This document shows positions 36,923 to 47,222 of a DNA stretch of 64,000 nucleotides, piece after piece. The translations under genes were made by a program, and so were the position numbers. This DNA comes from Rhizobium terricola (GTDB lineage Bacteria; Pseudomonadota; Alphaproteobacteria; Rhizobiales; Rhizobiaceae). The number at the start of each line of letters is the position of its first letter. Positions within the stretch are counted from its first letter, which is position 1. Below the pieces are notes generated by a model that was not told where the DNA came from, ran no database searches, and worked only from the letters and a program-made list of their open reading frames with translations. The stretch lies in NCBI RefSeq assembly GCF_012927355.1, contig NZ_JABBGK010000004.1, positions 1 through 64,000 on the forward strand, read 5' to 3'.

Positions 36923-37144
36923 GTTATACCTCGACGGAATGAACTCTTGAGAAATTATCGTTGGAATGGGTTAGTTTCGTCTTCTAGATTTCGCAAGACT
37001 TTACGTTTCGGAATGACGCGCGAAAACGGCGTCCCTTCGTTGCCCCCTTCGCGGGGTGCGCCCCAGGGAGACCGGAAGGCCGCGCGACCCGCCGGACGAA
37101 CGCGTCTTTTACGGCTACCCCCGGCCGCTCCTGAGGAAGACATC

Positions 37145-38428
37145 ATGCTGAACGACAATCGCTCCCACGGCCTGTGGGAAAAGACCGCTCCCGCCGCTCC
37201 CGTGACACCGCCGCTTTCCGGTCGCGTCGATGCAGACGTCGTCATCGTCGGCGGCGGCTATACGGGTATCTCGGCGGCACTTCATCTGGCCGAAGCTGGC
37301 ACCAGGGTCGTCGTTCTCGAGGCCACCGAGATCGGTTTCGGCGGCGCTGGCCGCAATGTCGGCCTGATCAACGGCGGCATGTGGGTTATGCCCTCCGAGA
37401 TCCCCGGCGTTCTCGGACCGGTCTACGGCGAACGCGTCCTGGACCTGCTCGGCAACGCGCCGCTCCTGGTGCGCGCACTGGTCGAGAAACATGACATTGC
37501 CTGCGAGATCGAAAAGAACGGCACGCTGCATTGCGCCGTCGGCGAAGCCGGTCTCAAGGAAATCAAGGAACGTTGCAGCCAGTGGGCGGCGCGTGGCGCG
37601 GATGTCCGCATCCTGTCGGCCGAAGAAACGGCGAAGCGCATCGGCACCACTGCCTATGCCGGCTCGTTGCTCGACATGCGCGCCGGCACGCTCCAGCCGC
37701 TGGCTTACGTTCGGGGGCTCGCCAAGGCGGCAATCGCCGCGGGCGCGAAAATCCACACCGGCAGCGCTGCGGTTTCGACCGAGCGTGATGGAAGCCGCTG
37801 GGTGGTGAAGACGGCGGGCGGGTCGGTGTCGGCCGACTGGATCGTCGTGGCCTCCGAATACTATTCCACCGGCCCGTGGGAGGCCGTCCGCAAGGAGCAG
37901 GTTCTCCTGCCGTACTTCAACTTTGCGACCAAGCCGCTCCCGGCCGACCTGTTGAAGAAGATTTTGCCGGGACGCGAAGGCTGCTGGGACACCAAGGAGG
38001 TCCTGTCCTCGTTCCGCATGGACAAGGCCGGCCGCCTCGTGTTCGGCAGCTGCGGTGCGCTGCGCAACACCGGCCTGCCGATCCACCGCGCCTGGGCCAA
38101 GCGGGCCCTGAAGAAGCTCTTCCCCGAGCTCGGCGACGTGGAATTCGAGACCGAATGGTATGGCCGCATCGGCATGACCGACGATGCCATTCCGCGTTTC
38201 CACAAGTTCGGACCGAATGTCGTGGGCTTCTCGGGCTATAACGGCCGCGGCATTGCGCCGGGCACCGTTTTCGGTAAGACACTGGCCCGACATATTCTTG
38301 GCGAACTTGGCGAAGCGGATCTGCCGCTGCCCGTCCGGGACGTCGTCGAAGCCCCGCTTCGTAATCTGAAGGGCGCCTATTACGAGGCCGGCGCCCAGAT
38401 CGCCCATTTCGCCGGCGCGCGCTTCTGA
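37145..38428 (+). CDS. amaA: FAD-dependent oxidoreductase, probable L-pipecolate oxidase
   Basis: A 427-residue DAO-family flavoenzyme. The FAD dinucleotide-binding motif is in VVIVGGGYTGISAALHLAEAG (about residues 32-52), and the C-terminal GFSGYNGRGIAPGTVFGK closes the flavin site. It most resembles AmaA/OrdL-type amine oxidases; AmaA oxidises L-pipecolate to piperideine-6-carboxylate in the D-lysine branch of lysine breakdown. The assignment is drawn mainly from its position directly before amaB; without that it would be only a DadA/OrdL-type oxidoreductase. ATG 37145 follows GAGGAAG; an open frame reaches back to 36638 but overlaps the divergent LysR gene. The amaB gene begins 63 bases later. 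Confidence 0.8.
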   Translation: MLNDNRSHGLWEKTAPAAPVTPPLSGRVDADVVIVGGGYTGISAALHLAEAGTRVVVLEATEIGFGGAGRNVGLINGGMWVMPSEIPGVLGPVYGERVLDLLGNAPLLVRALVEKHDIACEIEKNGTLHCAVGEAGLKEIKERCSQWAARGADVRILSAEETAKRIGTTAYAGSLLDMRAGTLQPLAYVRGLAKAAIAAGAKIHTGSAAVSTERDGSRWVVKTAGGSVSADWIVVASEYYSTGPWEAVRKEQVLLPYFNFATKPLPADLLKKILPGREGCWDTKEVLSSFRMDKAGRLVFGSCGALRNTGLPIHRAWAKRALKKLFPELGDVEFETEWYGRIGMTDDAIPRFHKFGPNVVGFSGYNGRGIAPGTVFGKTLARHILGELGEADLPLPVRDVVEAPLRNLKGAYYEAGAQIAHFAGARF

Positions 38429-38491
38429 ACCGGAAGCACGACACGCCAGACACCCCATAACGGAACACCCGATATCACTGGAAGGAACACC

Positions 38492-40033
38492 ATGACCCTT
38501 GCCAACCTCAACTTCTCGGCCGAAGTGGCCGCCATCATGGGCCGCCTCGGCGTCCCGGCCGCCAGCCTTTCCGGCGGCACGCTCGCCGTACGCTCGCCGA
38601 TCAACGGCGAGAAGATCGCCGCCGTCGCCGAGATCAGCGCCGCCGACACGAAGGCTGCCATCGAAGCCGCCCACAAGGCCTTCCTCGAATGGCGTCTGGT
38701 TCCGGCGCCGAAGCGTGGCGAACTGATCCGCCTTCTCGGCGAGGAACTGCGCGCCGCCAAGGACGACCTCGGCCGCCTGGTTTCGATCGAAGTTGGCAAG
38801 ATCACCTCCGAGGGCCTCGGCGAGGTTCAGGAAATGATCGACATCTGCGACTTCGCCGTCGGCCTGTCGCGCCAGCTCTACGGCCTGACGATCGCCACCG
38901 AGCGCTCCGAGCACCGCATGATGGAAACCTGGCACCCGCTCGGCGTGACCGGTATCATCTCCGCCTTCAACTTCCCGGTCGCCGTATGGTCGTGGAACTC
39001 GGCGCTCGCATTGGTCTGCGGCAACTCCACGATCTGGAAGCCGTCGGAAAAGACCCCGCTCACCGCCATCGCCACCCAGGCTATCTTCGAGAAGGCCGTC
39101 AAGCGCTACGTCGCCGATGGCGGCAAGGCTCCGGCCAATCTCTCGACTCTGCTGATCGGCGGCCGTGATATCGGCGAAATCCTCGTCGACAACCCGAAGG
39201 TCCCGCTGATCTCGGCCACCGGCTCCACAGCCATGGGTCGCGCCGTCGGTCCGCGCGTCGCCAACCGCTTCGGTCGCTCGATCCTCGAACTCGGCGGCAA
39301 CAACGCCGCGATCGTCTGCCCGACCGCCGACCTCGACCTGACGCTGCGCGGCGTCGCCTTCGCCGCCATGGGCACCGCCGGTCAGCGCTGCACTTCGCTG
39401 CGCCGCCTCTTTGTGCATGAGAGCGTCTACGACACCCTCGTGCCGCGCCTGATCAAGGCCTATGGTTCGGTCACGATCGGCAACCCGCTCGAAACCGGCA
39501 CGCTGATCGGCCCGCTGGTCGACAAGGGTGCGTTCGACCGCATGCAGCATGCGCTGGAGGCAGCAAAGGCAGCCGGCGGCAAGGTTTCCGGCGGCGACCG
39601 CGTGAATGCAGGCGAAGCTTCGGACGCCTACTATGTCCGTCCCGCCCTCGTCGAAATGCCGAGCCAGACCGGCCCGGTTATCGAGGAAACCTTCGCGCCG
39701 ATCCTGTACGTCATCAAGTACAAGGAATTCGATGACGCGCTGGCACTGAACAACGACGTTCCGCAGGGCCTGTCGTCCTCGATCTTCACCAACGACCTGC
39801 GCGAAGCGGAAGCCTTCGTGTCGGACCGCGGCTCGGATTGCGGCATTGCCAACGTCAACATCGGCCCGTCGGGTGCCGAAATCGGCGGCGCCTTCGGTGG
39901 CGAAAAGGAAACCGGCGGTGGCCGCGAATCCGGCTCCGACGCCTGGAAGGCTTACATGCGCCGCGCGACCAACACGATCAACTTCGGCAAGACGCTCCCG
40001 CTCGCCCAGGGCGTCAAGTTCGACGTGGGCTGA
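38492..40033 (+). CDS. amaB: L-aminoadipate-semialdehyde (piperideine-6-carboxylate) dehydrogenase
   Basis: A 513-residue aldehyde dehydrogenase of family 7 (antiquitin type). It oxidises 2-aminoadipate 6-semialdehyde, in equilibrium with piperideine-6-carboxylate, to 2-aminoadipate using NAD+. Catalytic Glu266 (LELGGNNAAIV) and Cys300 (AGQRCTSLRR) are present. The family-7 hallmark lies near the C-terminus: GAEIGGAFGGEKETGGG and SGSDAWKAYMRR. ATG follows GGAAGGAA. It is the meeting point of pipecolate oxidation by AmaA and, if the neighbour fusion acts as proposed, of 5-hydroxylysine breakdown. The transcript ends at a strong palindromic terminator 24 bases after the stop. Confidence 0.94.
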   Translation: MTLANLNFSAEVAAIMGRLGVPAASLSGGTLAVRSPINGEKIAAVAEISAADTKAAIEAAHKAFLEWRLVPAPKRGELIRLLGEELRAAKDDLGRLVSIEVGKITSEGLGEVQEMIDICDFAVGLSRQLYGLTIATERSEHRMMETWHPLGVTGIISAFNFPVAVWSWNSALALVCGNSTIWKPSEKTPLTAIATQAIFEKAVKRYVADGGKAPANLSTLLIGGRDIGEILVDNPKVPLISATGSTAMGRAVGPRVANRFGRSILELGGNNAAIVCPTADLDLTLRGVAFAAMGTAGQRCTSLRRLFVHESVYDTLVPRLIKAYGSVTIGNPLETGTLIGPLVDKGAFDRMQHALEAAKAAGGKVSGGDRVNAGEASDAYYVRPALVEMPSQTGPVIEETFAPILYVIKYKEFDDALALNNDVPQGLSSSIFTNDLREAEAFVSDRGSDCGIANVNIGPSGAEIGGAFGGEKETGGGRESGSDAWKAYMRRATNTINFGKTLPLAQGVKFDVG

Positions 40034-40057
40034 TCGCCTTTCTATCGATGAATGAAG

Positions 40058-40087
40058 CCGCGCGGTTCGACGAACCGCGCGGTTTTC
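40058..40087 (+). terminator. intrinsic terminator after amaB
   Basis: Near-perfect palindrome CCGCGCGGTTCG/CGAACCGCGCGG followed by TTTTCTTTT. Confidence 0.9.
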
Positions 40088-40198
40088 TTTTGGTCATGTC
40101 CGCTGACCTCTAAGACCAAGGTTCGATCCGTCGCTCTGGCCTTCGCCGGAGGAATCGGCGAAGGTGCGGCCGTGAAAGCAGCACCCGCTGGAGGGCGA

Positions 40199-41740
40199 AT
40201 GGACATTCACGACCAGACCGCGGCTACGGCTTTCCTGAGCAGCGCCGCGAGCTATGGCGAGACGGGCGACGTCAAGATCATCGAGACGCACATCTCGCTG
40301 GTTTTCCTGATCGACGGTCGGGCCTTCAAGCTCAAACGCGCGGTCAAGTTGCCTTACGTGGATTTCTCGACCTATGACCTGCGCCTCCACTATTGCCTTC
40401 GTGAAGTCGAGCTGAACGGGCGTGCAACGCCGGATCTCTATCTCGGCATCCGCCGCATCACGCGCGAGGCCGACGGCAGCCTGGTTTTTGACGGAGAAGG
40501 CGAGCCGCTTGACGTCGTGGTCGAGATGACCCGCTTCGCCCAGCATGACCTGTTCGACCGGATGGCTGCCGAAGGCAAGCTGGACATCCCGCTGATGGAA
40601 GAGACCGCACGTATGATCGCGGCCGTCCATGCGACGGCGCCGGTTGTCCACGCCGGCAGCGGCTCGGCAAACATGGGCGACGTCCTCGACATCAACGAGG
40701 CAGGCTTTGCCACGAGTCACGTCTTTGCGGACGAAGACGTCGAAAGGCTCACCGGCGCGTTCCGTCGGGCCTGGCAAGAGCGCATCGCTCTGATGGATCG
40801 CCGCGAGGCAGGCGGCATGATACGCCTCTGCCATGGCGACCTGCACCTGCGAAACCTCTTCATGAGCCCCGCCGGGCCGCGCATGTTCGATTGCATCGAC
40901 TTCAACGATCAGATCGCGACCGTCGACGTACTTTACGATCTGGCCTTTCTGCTCATGGATCTCTGGCATCGCGGCTTCCCGCCCTTCGCCAATGTCGTGA
41001 TGAACCGTTATCTAGACATCACCGGAGATGACGGCGGCTTTGCCTTGCTGCCCTTCTTCATGGCCGTCAGGGCCGCGGTACGCGCGCATGTGACCGCGAC
41101 CCAGATCGAAGAGTCCGGCAAACCCGACCAGGATCTCCTGGGAAGTGGGAAGGGCTATTTCGACTTCGCGGCCGAACTTCTGGGTAACGGTCAACCGAGG
41201 CTGGTGGCGATCGGTGGATTGAGCGGGTCAGGAAAATCCACGCTCGCGGACTCCCTCGCCCCGCTTATCGGCAAGGCGCCCGGAGCAAGGCTTCTCGAAA
41301 GCGACCGACTGCGCAAGGCGATGTTCCAGGTCGCCCCCGGCGAGCGCCTGCCGCTGGACGCATACCGGCCCGAGGTGTCGCGCAGGGTCTATGACGAAAT
41401 GGCAGACCGCGCCCGGATCGTGGTCGCCGGCGGAGGCACAGCTCTCGTCGATGCCGTGTTCGACCGCCCTGAAGATCGCGCCATGATCGAGGCTGTCGCG
41501 GTCGAGCTCGGCATTCCCTTCACGGGTATATGGCTGGAAGCAGATCCAGCGACCCTGAAGGCCAGAGTGGCGGCCCGTCCCCAGGGGCAATCCGATGCAA
41601 CAACCGACGTCCTTGAACGTCAACTCGCCAAAGACCTTGGTGAGATCACCTGGAGCCGGCTTGCGTCCACCAGCTCCCTCGAAGCCTTGAGGGAGGCAGC
41701 GCTGCGGCTGATCGGCTCACCAGCGGTGGCAGACCGCTGA
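40199..41740 (+). CDS. bifunctional aminoglycoside-phosphotransferase-like / P-loop kinase protein
   Basis: A 513-residue two-domain protein. Residues 1 to about 330 have an APH-type kinase fold with the catalytic HGDLHLRN element and the metal-binding CIDFNDQ. Residues about 340-513 are an AAA_33/zeta-toxin-like P-loop kinase with Walker A GGLSGSGKST and a downstream Arg-rich lid. The combination occurs widely in proteobacteria under names such as gluconate-kinase-like protein and has no settled function. ATG 40199 follows GGAGGGCGA; the frame extends back through the amaB terminator, which is not coding. It lies after that terminator, so it probably has its own promoter between 40088 and 40198. 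Substrates unknown. Confidence 0.82.
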   Translation: MDIHDQTAATAFLSSAASYGETGDVKIIETHISLVFLIDGRAFKLKRAVKLPYVDFSTYDLRLHYCLREVELNGRATPDLYLGIRRITREADGSLVFDGEGEPLDVVVEMTRFAQHDLFDRMAAEGKLDIPLMEETARMIAAVHATAPVVHAGSGSANMGDVLDINEAGFATSHVFADEDVERLTGAFRRAWQERIALMDRREAGGMIRLCHGDLHLRNLFMSPAGPRMFDCIDFNDQIATVDVLYDLAFLLMDLWHRGFPPFANVVMNRYLDITGDDGGFALLPFFMAVRAAVRAHVTATQIEESGKPDQDLLGSGKGYFDFAAELLGNGQPRLVAIGGLSGSGKSTLADSLAPLIGKAPGARLLESDRLRKAMFQVAPGERLPLDAYRPEVSRRVYDEMADRARIVVAGGGTALVDAVFDRPEDRAMIEAVAVELGIPFTGIWLEADPATLKARVAARPQGQSDATTDVLERQLAKDLGEITWSRLASTSSLEALREAALRLIGSPAVADR

Positions 41741-41825
41741 GCGACGGAAGAGAACGAAGCATCACTCCTTGGCTCCGAGGCCTCGGACATCCTGGCCGGA
41801 GCCTACCGAAGTCCGCCACCCCGGC

Positions 41826-42754
41826 TCACTTGAACCGGACCGGCAGGGACAGATAATTCGGAACGCCAGCCGGTGGCGCCGGCAGTGGCGAGGAACGCCG
41901 GACCATGGCCGCCGCGACCTGATCGAGCGAGGCATCGCCGGACGAACTCCTCGCCGACACCGAAAGGACATTGCCTGACTTGTCGAAGGTGATGTGCAGC
42001 TGAACCATCGACGTCTCCGCGATGGTCCTCGACAGGGACTTGGCACGGCGCGCGATATGCGCCCGCACCCGGTCCCGCCACTTGGCCGGCGACACATTGC
42101 TGCCGCTGCCGCTGGTCGTCTGCTGTGCAGCGGTCCGATTGGACTGCTTGACTTCGGCCTTGGCTTGCAGTGCGGCCTTAGAAGCCGGCGGCGCCGGGGC
42201 CTTGGGTTTCGACGCCTTCTTCTTCTCCGGCTGTTTCTTGGGCTTTTCCTCGACCGGCTTCGGCAGAGGCGGTCGCATGACCGGGATCGGCACGGCGACA
42301 TTCTCGAGCTGGGCCATCACCAGCTGCTCGATCGGATCGAGCTCCTCAACCGGTTCCGGCAAAGGCTCAGGCAACGGCCGTGGCTCGATCACCGGTTCAG
42401 GAAGGGCTTCCGCCACCTCTTCCACCGGAGGCTCCGGCAGGGGCTGAGGCATGGGCTCGGGTGGCGTCTCCTTGACCGGCACCGGAGCAGGCTCGTGTGA
42501 GGCGGTCTTGATTTCCTCGGCATCGACCGTGTCGGGAACGATCTGCTCCTCCTCGACGGCTGCGGCTTCGGGTTCGGGCGCAAGTTCGATCATGATCGCA
42601 GCCGGCGGCGCCGCGTCGGCCAGCTCGATTTCGGGCTGCTGAAGCAACAGTGCGACGGCGCCCGCATGGACGGCTGCAACGCAAAGGGCAGCGCTCGTCC
42701 AGAGCAGCAGCTCCCCGCCGGTCCGGAAACGCGACTTCTGGGAAAGATGAACGC

Positions 42755-42758
<4 letters not shown>
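41826..42758 (-). CDS. tonB: TonB energy-transducing protein
   Basis: A 310-residue TonB. A single N-terminal membrane anchor (about residues 18-40, LLLWTSAALCVAAVHAGAVA) is followed by a long periplasmic spacer of Pro-Glu and Pro-Lys repeats (about 55-185) and the C-terminal TonB domain (about 225-310) with VQLHITFDKSGNVLSVSARS and YLSLPVRFK. It transmits proton-motive force from ExbB-ExbD to outer-membrane receptors for siderophores, heme or cobalamin. Its start overlaps the exbD stop (ATGA). The spacer is rich enough in Glu-Pro to look repetitive, but the sequence is regular for the family. No TonB-dependent receptor is in the window. Confidence 0.92.
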
Positions 42759-43231
<473 letters not shown>

Positions 43232-43237
43232 GGTGGG

Positions 43238-44296
43238 TTACTCCGCAGCGATCGGCTGAAGGACGCCCTGCGCGTCGCGCGGCACCCGGCGATAGTCGAG
43301 GTCGCGGCTCACCAGCCGCTCGATACCGGCGGCGGCATCGGCCAGCAGTTGGCGATAGCCGGTCACGGAGCGGGCGAAGACATTGTAGATGATGACCGCC
43401 GGAATGGCGGCGACCAGGCCGATCGCGGTCGCCAGCAGGGCTTCGGCGATGCCCGGTGCCACGACGGCGAGATTGGTCGTCTGCGATTCCGATATGCCGA
43501 TGAACGAATTCATGATGCCCCAGACGGTACCGAACAGGCCGACGAAGGGAGCCGTCGAACCGATCGTGGCCAGCACGCCCGTACCCTTGGAAATCTGCCG
43601 TCCGGCGCGCACCTCGATCCGGGCGAGTCCCGACGCGACACGCTCCTTCACACCGTCTCCGCCGGCATGGTCGATCGCGGCGTCTGACAGGCGGATCTCC
43701 TCGCTCGCGGCGCGGATCATCGCGGCGACCACGCCACCGCGTCCCTCCATGTGCGAAAGCGCATGCGCGAGCGTCGGCGCGGCGGCAATGGCCTTCAGCC
43801 CGCGGAACGCCCGGAACCTTGCACCGGTCAGCTGCAAGGTCTTGGCAAGCCAGACAGTCCAGGTGACGAGCGAGGCAAAGGCAAGAGCGATCATCACCGA
43901 CTTGACCACCCAGTCGGCCGCCATGAACATGCCGAGCGGTGACAGGTTGTGCGGCAGGTCCTCGCGGGTGACGTCCGTGCTTTCGGGAGTGTCGATCTGA
44001 ACCGCAGAATTGACGGCATCGGGCGCACTCGGCGCGACAGTGCCGACCGAAGACGGCTGTGCGGCCTGCGACCCGCCATCGCTTGTAGGCGGGGATTGAA
44101 CCGGAGCCGCGGCTTCGGAGCCGGACGCTACCGCCGGAGATTGCGGCTGGACGACGATCGGATCGGCAGGCGCCGTCTGCAGAGCTGCAGGTGCAACCGG
44201 TGCCGCATCCTGCGCCAATGCCGCGCCGGATGTGAGGGCGAGAAGTCCGCCGAGGGCCAAGGCCACGGTCGAAGGTCCCGAATGACGAGGAAACAT
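43238..44296 (-). CDS. exbB: TonB-system biopolymer transport protein ExbB with periplasmic N-terminal extension
   Basis: A 352-residue ExbB. A signal peptide ([19 protein letters not shown]) leads an Ala/Pro-rich extension of about 90 residues, then three transmembrane helices with the MotA/TolQ/ExbB signature ([26 protein letters not shown]) and [17 protein letters not shown]. Long N-terminal extensions of this kind are known in ExbB of alphaproteobacteria and pseudomonads. ATG 44296 is chosen because AAGGAG precedes it and it gives the signal peptide; the open frame to 44515 is upstream non-coding sequence. First gene of exbB-exbD-tonB; iron or heme control is expected but not proven here. 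Confidence 0.93.
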   Translation of the reverse strand: MFPRHSGPSTVALALGGLLALTSGAALAQDAAPVAPAALQTAPADPIVVQPQSPAVASGSEAAAPVQSPPTSDGGSQAAQPSSVGTVAPSAPDAVNSAVQIDTPESTDVTREDLPHNLSPLGMFMAADWVVKSVMIALAFASLVTWTVWLAKTLQLTGARFRAFRGLKAIAAAPTLAHALSHMEGRGGVVAAMIRAASEEIRLSDAAIDHAGGDGVKERVASGLARIEVRAGRQISKGTGVLATIGSTAPFVGLFGTVWGIMNSFIGISESQTTNLAVVAPGIAEALLATAIGLVAAIPAVIIYNVFARSVTGYRQLLADAAAGIERLVSRDLDYRRVPRDAQGVLQPIAAE

Positions 44297-44615
44297 TGGG
44301 GAGCTCCTTTTACGGCAAAAAACATTGAGACACAGGACATTGACCGCACGGCGGCACGCCGACGATCCGCCCCATCGCTTCTTCGATAATAAACTTGAGT
44401 TTGATTGACAAGTAATAAGCCGACACTCCGCGAAAAAACTTGATTGGAATTCGCATCTTTTTTCGGGCGACTGCGCTTGCGGCTTCACAGCGCAGCATGC
44501 CTTGATCATTGTCAAAGCACTGCAATCGCGCGGTGGTTATCGTTGACAACATAGAGGTGCAACCAAGCCCTTCGCGCCAGACCGTCATTTAAGAACGCAA
44601 CCAGGGAGAGTCTTC
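44297..44615. promoter_or_regulatory. divergent control region between exbB and ppsA
   Basis: This 319-base stretch has no gene. An AT-rich segment at about 44385-44420 holds a 12-base inverted repeat AAACT-TG-AGTTT (44391-44402) beside TTGATTGACAAG. It lies 95-125 bases upstream of exbB and could be an iron-responsive operator, but it does not match the RirA or Irr consensus that I know, so I leave the regulator open. The part near 44580 presumably carries the ppsA promoter. Confidence 0.4.
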
Positions 44616-47012
44616 ATGTCCAAAGTCGCTGAATCCATCGCATGGTTCGAAACCCTGGGGCGCCATGACGTTCCCCGCGTGGGCGGCAAGAACGCCTCGC
44701 TCGGAGAAATGGTGCAGACCCTCGCCGCGAAGGGCATTCGTGTGCCACCGGGCTTCGCGACGACTGCCGACGCCTACTGGCACTACGTCGGTGCCAACAG
44801 CCTCACAGATCGCATGACGGCCTTCATCGCGGACTGGGAAGCAGGCAAGGCGACCCTTGCCGAAACAGGTCAGGCGATCCGCAACATCTTCCTGAAGGGC
44901 GACTGGCCCGCCGAAATCGAGACTGCGATCCGCGCCGCCTATCGCGAACTGTCGAAACGGGCGGGCGTGGACGAGGTGGAGGTCGCCGTGCGGTCGAGCG
45001 CAACGGCAGAAGACCTGCCCGACGCGAGCTTCGCCGGCCAGCAGGAGACCTTCCTGAACATCAAGGGCGAAACCGCACTGATCGACGCCTGCCGCCGCTG
45101 CTACGCATCTCTCTTCACCGATCGCGCCATCAGCTACCGCAAGGCCAAGGGCTTCGACCACATGAAGGTGGCGCTTTCGATCGGCGTGCAGCAGATGGTG
45201 CGTTCGGATATCGGCGGGTCGGGCGTCATGTTCTCGATCGACACCGAGACGGGCTTCGACAAGGTCGTCCTCATCAACGCCGCCTGGGGGCTCGGCGAGA
45301 ATGTCGTTCAGGGCGCAGTCGACCCCGACGAGTATCAGGTCTTCAAGCCCCTGCTGGGAGATCCCAAGCTGACGCCGATCATCGAGAAGAAGAAGGGCGC
45401 CAAGGACATCAAGATGATCTATGCGGTCGGGGAAAAGCCGACCCGCAACGTGCCGACCTCCAAGGCCGAACGCGCCGCCTGGGTCTTAAGTGATCCGGAA
45501 ATCGTCGAACTCGCCCGCTGGGCCGCGACGATCGAAACGCATTACGGCTGCCCGATGGACATGGAATGGGCACGCGACGGCAAGACCGGAGATATGTACA
45601 TCGTGCAGGCCCGTCCAGAGACGGTCCAGGCACGCCGCGGCGCCGGCGCCTTCAAGACTTATACAATCGGCAACAAGGGCAAGGTGCTGACCAAGGGCCT
45701 GTCGATCGGCGACGCGGTCGCCAGCGGTCAGGTCTGCCTGATCGAGACCGCCAGGGACATCGACCGGTTCATCGACGGCTCCATCCTGGTCACCCAGACC
45801 ACCGACCCGGACTGGGTGCCGATCATGAAGCGTGCCGCTGCGATCGTGACAGATCATGGCGGGCGAACCTCGCATGCCGCGATCGTCAGCCGTGAACTGG
45901 GGCTCCCCGCAGTCGTCGGGACGGGCAATGCGACCGAAATCCTGCACACGGGCCAGGATGTGACGATCTCCTGCGCCGAAGGCGACGAAGGCTTCGTCTA
46001 CGAAGGCATCGCCGACTACTCCGTGGAGGAACTGGACGTCACCGATCTCCCGGAAACCCGAACCAAGGTGATGTTGAACCTCGCCAACCCCGGTTCTGCC
46101 TTCCGTTGGTGGCGCATGCCGGCCGACGGCATCGGTCTTGCCCGCATGGAGTTTGTCGTATCGAACGCGATCCGCGTTCACCCGATGGCCCTTGTCCACT
46201 TCGACAAGCTCAAGGACGAGGAGGCCAGGGCGGAGATCGCAGCCCTCACCGCCGGCTACGACAGCAAGCCGGACTACTTCGTCGACAAGCTGGCGCGCGG
46301 ATTGGCGCGCCTTGCCGCGGCCGTCCATCCGAAGCCGGTCATCATTCGCATGAGCGACTTCAAGACCAACGAATATGCGGGCCTCGTCGGCGGTGCGGAA
46401 TTCGAGCCGGCGGAGGAAAACCCGATGATCGGCTTCCGCGGTGCCTCCCGTTACTACTCGCCTCGCTATCGCGAAGGCTTCGCGCTCGAATGCAAGGCAA
46501 TCAAGCGCCTGCGAGACGAAATGGGTTTCACCAATGTCGTGGTGATGATCCCGTTCTGCCGTTCGGTCGGCGAGGCGGACAAGGTGCTTGGCGTCATGGC
46601 CGAAAACGGTCTCAAGCGCGGTGAAAACGGTCTTCAGGTCTACGTGATGTGCGAAATTCCCTCGAACGTGATCCTGGCGGCCAAGTTTGCCGACCGCTTC
46701 GACGGCTTCTCGATCGGCTCGAACGACCTTACACAGCTGACCCTCGGAGTCGATCGCGACTCCGGCGAACTCGCCGATCTCTTCGACGAACAGGACGAGG
46801 CGGTCAAATGGATGATCGAAAAGGTCATCTCCGAGGCCAACAAGGCCGGTGCCAAGATCGGTCTCTGCGGCCAGGCTCCGAGCGATCATCCGGAATTTGC
46901 CGAGTTCCTCGTGGAATGCGGCATCGACTCCATGTCGGTCAGCCCCGACAGTTTCATCGCCGTGAAACAGATCGTCGCGCAGGCCGAAAAAGCAAAAACG
47001 GGACGCGGCTGA
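44616..47012 (+). CDS. ppsA: phosphoenolpyruvate synthase
   Basis: A 798-residue enzyme that converts pyruvate and ATP to phosphoenolpyruvate, AMP and phosphate, opening gluconeogenesis. Domain order is the usual one: N-terminal ATP-binding domain (AVRSSATAEDLPDASFAGQQ), the central phosphohistidine domain with His420 in DHGGRTSHAAIVSRELG, and the C-terminal PEP-binding barrel with catalytic Cys751 in IGLCGQAPSDHPEF. ATG follows AGGGAGAG. It is divergent from exbB with a long shared upstream region and ends at a strong palindromic terminator. Rhizobia commonly use PEP carboxykinase or pyruvate phosphate dikinase, so a full-length PpsA adds a third route. Confidence 0.95.
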   Translation: MSKVAESIAWFETLGRHDVPRVGGKNASLGEMVQTLAAKGIRVPPGFATTADAYWHYVGANSLTDRMTAFIADWEAGKATLAETGQAIRNIFLKGDWPAEIETAIRAAYRELSKRAGVDEVEVAVRSSATAEDLPDASFAGQQETFLNIKGETALIDACRRCYASLFTDRAISYRKAKGFDHMKVALSIGVQQMVRSDIGGSGVMFSIDTETGFDKVVLINAAWGLGENVVQGAVDPDEYQVFKPLLGDPKLTPIIEKKKGAKDIKMIYAVGEKPTRNVPTSKAERAAWVLSDPEIVELARWAATIETHYGCPMDMEWARDGKTGDMYIVQARPETVQARRGAGAFKTYTIGNKGKVLTKGLSIGDAVASGQVCLIETARDIDRFIDGSILVTQTTDPDWVPIMKRAAAIVTDHGGRTSHAAIVSRELGLPAVVGTGNATEILHTGQDVTISCAEGDEGFVYEGIADYSVEELDVTDLPETRTKVMLNLANPGSAFRWWRMPADGIGLARMEFVVSNAIRVHPMALVHFDKLKDEEARAEIAALTAGYDSKPDYFVDKLARGLARLAAAVHPKPVIIRMSDFKTNEYAGLVGGAEFEPAEENPMIGFRGASRYYSPRYREGFALECKAIKRLRDEMGFTNVVVMIPFCRSVGEADKVLGVMAENGLKRGENGLQVYVMCEIPSNVILAAKFADRFDGFSIGSNDLTQLTLGVDRDSGELADLFDEQDEAVKWMIEKVISEANKAGAKIGLCGQAPSDHPEFAEFLVECGIDSMSVSPDSFIAVKQIVAQAEKAKTGRG

Positions 47013-47027
47013 CCGCTATTGATTGAA

Positions 47028-47057
47028 AAACGGTGCGGGCAATTGCCCGCACCGTTT
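47028..47057 (+). terminator. intrinsic terminator after ppsA
   Basis: Thirty-base perfect palindrome centred on AATT (AAACGGTGCGGGCAA and its complement), with A and T flanks, starting 16 bases after the stop. Confidence 0.9.
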
Positions 47058-47222
47058 GATTCGAGTCAAAACATTCCGGCAAAAGCCTTGTATCGTGATA
47101 TTGTTTGAATGCCCGCGGTGCGTGCATAACAACGGCCACGGGTTTCCTACGCAGACAGAGTAGCCTTTTCCAACGCCATAAGGCGAACGGGCTTTGACGC
47201 CCGCAATTTTCGGGAGGATGCC

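Noticed and set aside
37115..39550. 811-codon minus-strand open frame opposite amaA and amaB
   Set aside because: Same kind of shadow: low-complexity charged translation, no ribosome binding site, and two well-supported genes on the other strand.
40052..40198. N-terminal extension of the two-domain kinase from 40052
   Set aside because: It runs through the amaB terminator palindrome; ATG 40199 has a good ribosome binding site.
42200..42600. Repetitive Glu-Pro/Lys-Pro coding stretch considered as a DNA repeat
   Set aside because: It is the normal proline-rich spacer of TonB, with irregular units at DNA level.
44297..44515. N-terminal extension of ExbB to 44515
   Set aside because: It would destroy the signal peptide, and AAGGAG precedes the ATG at 44296.
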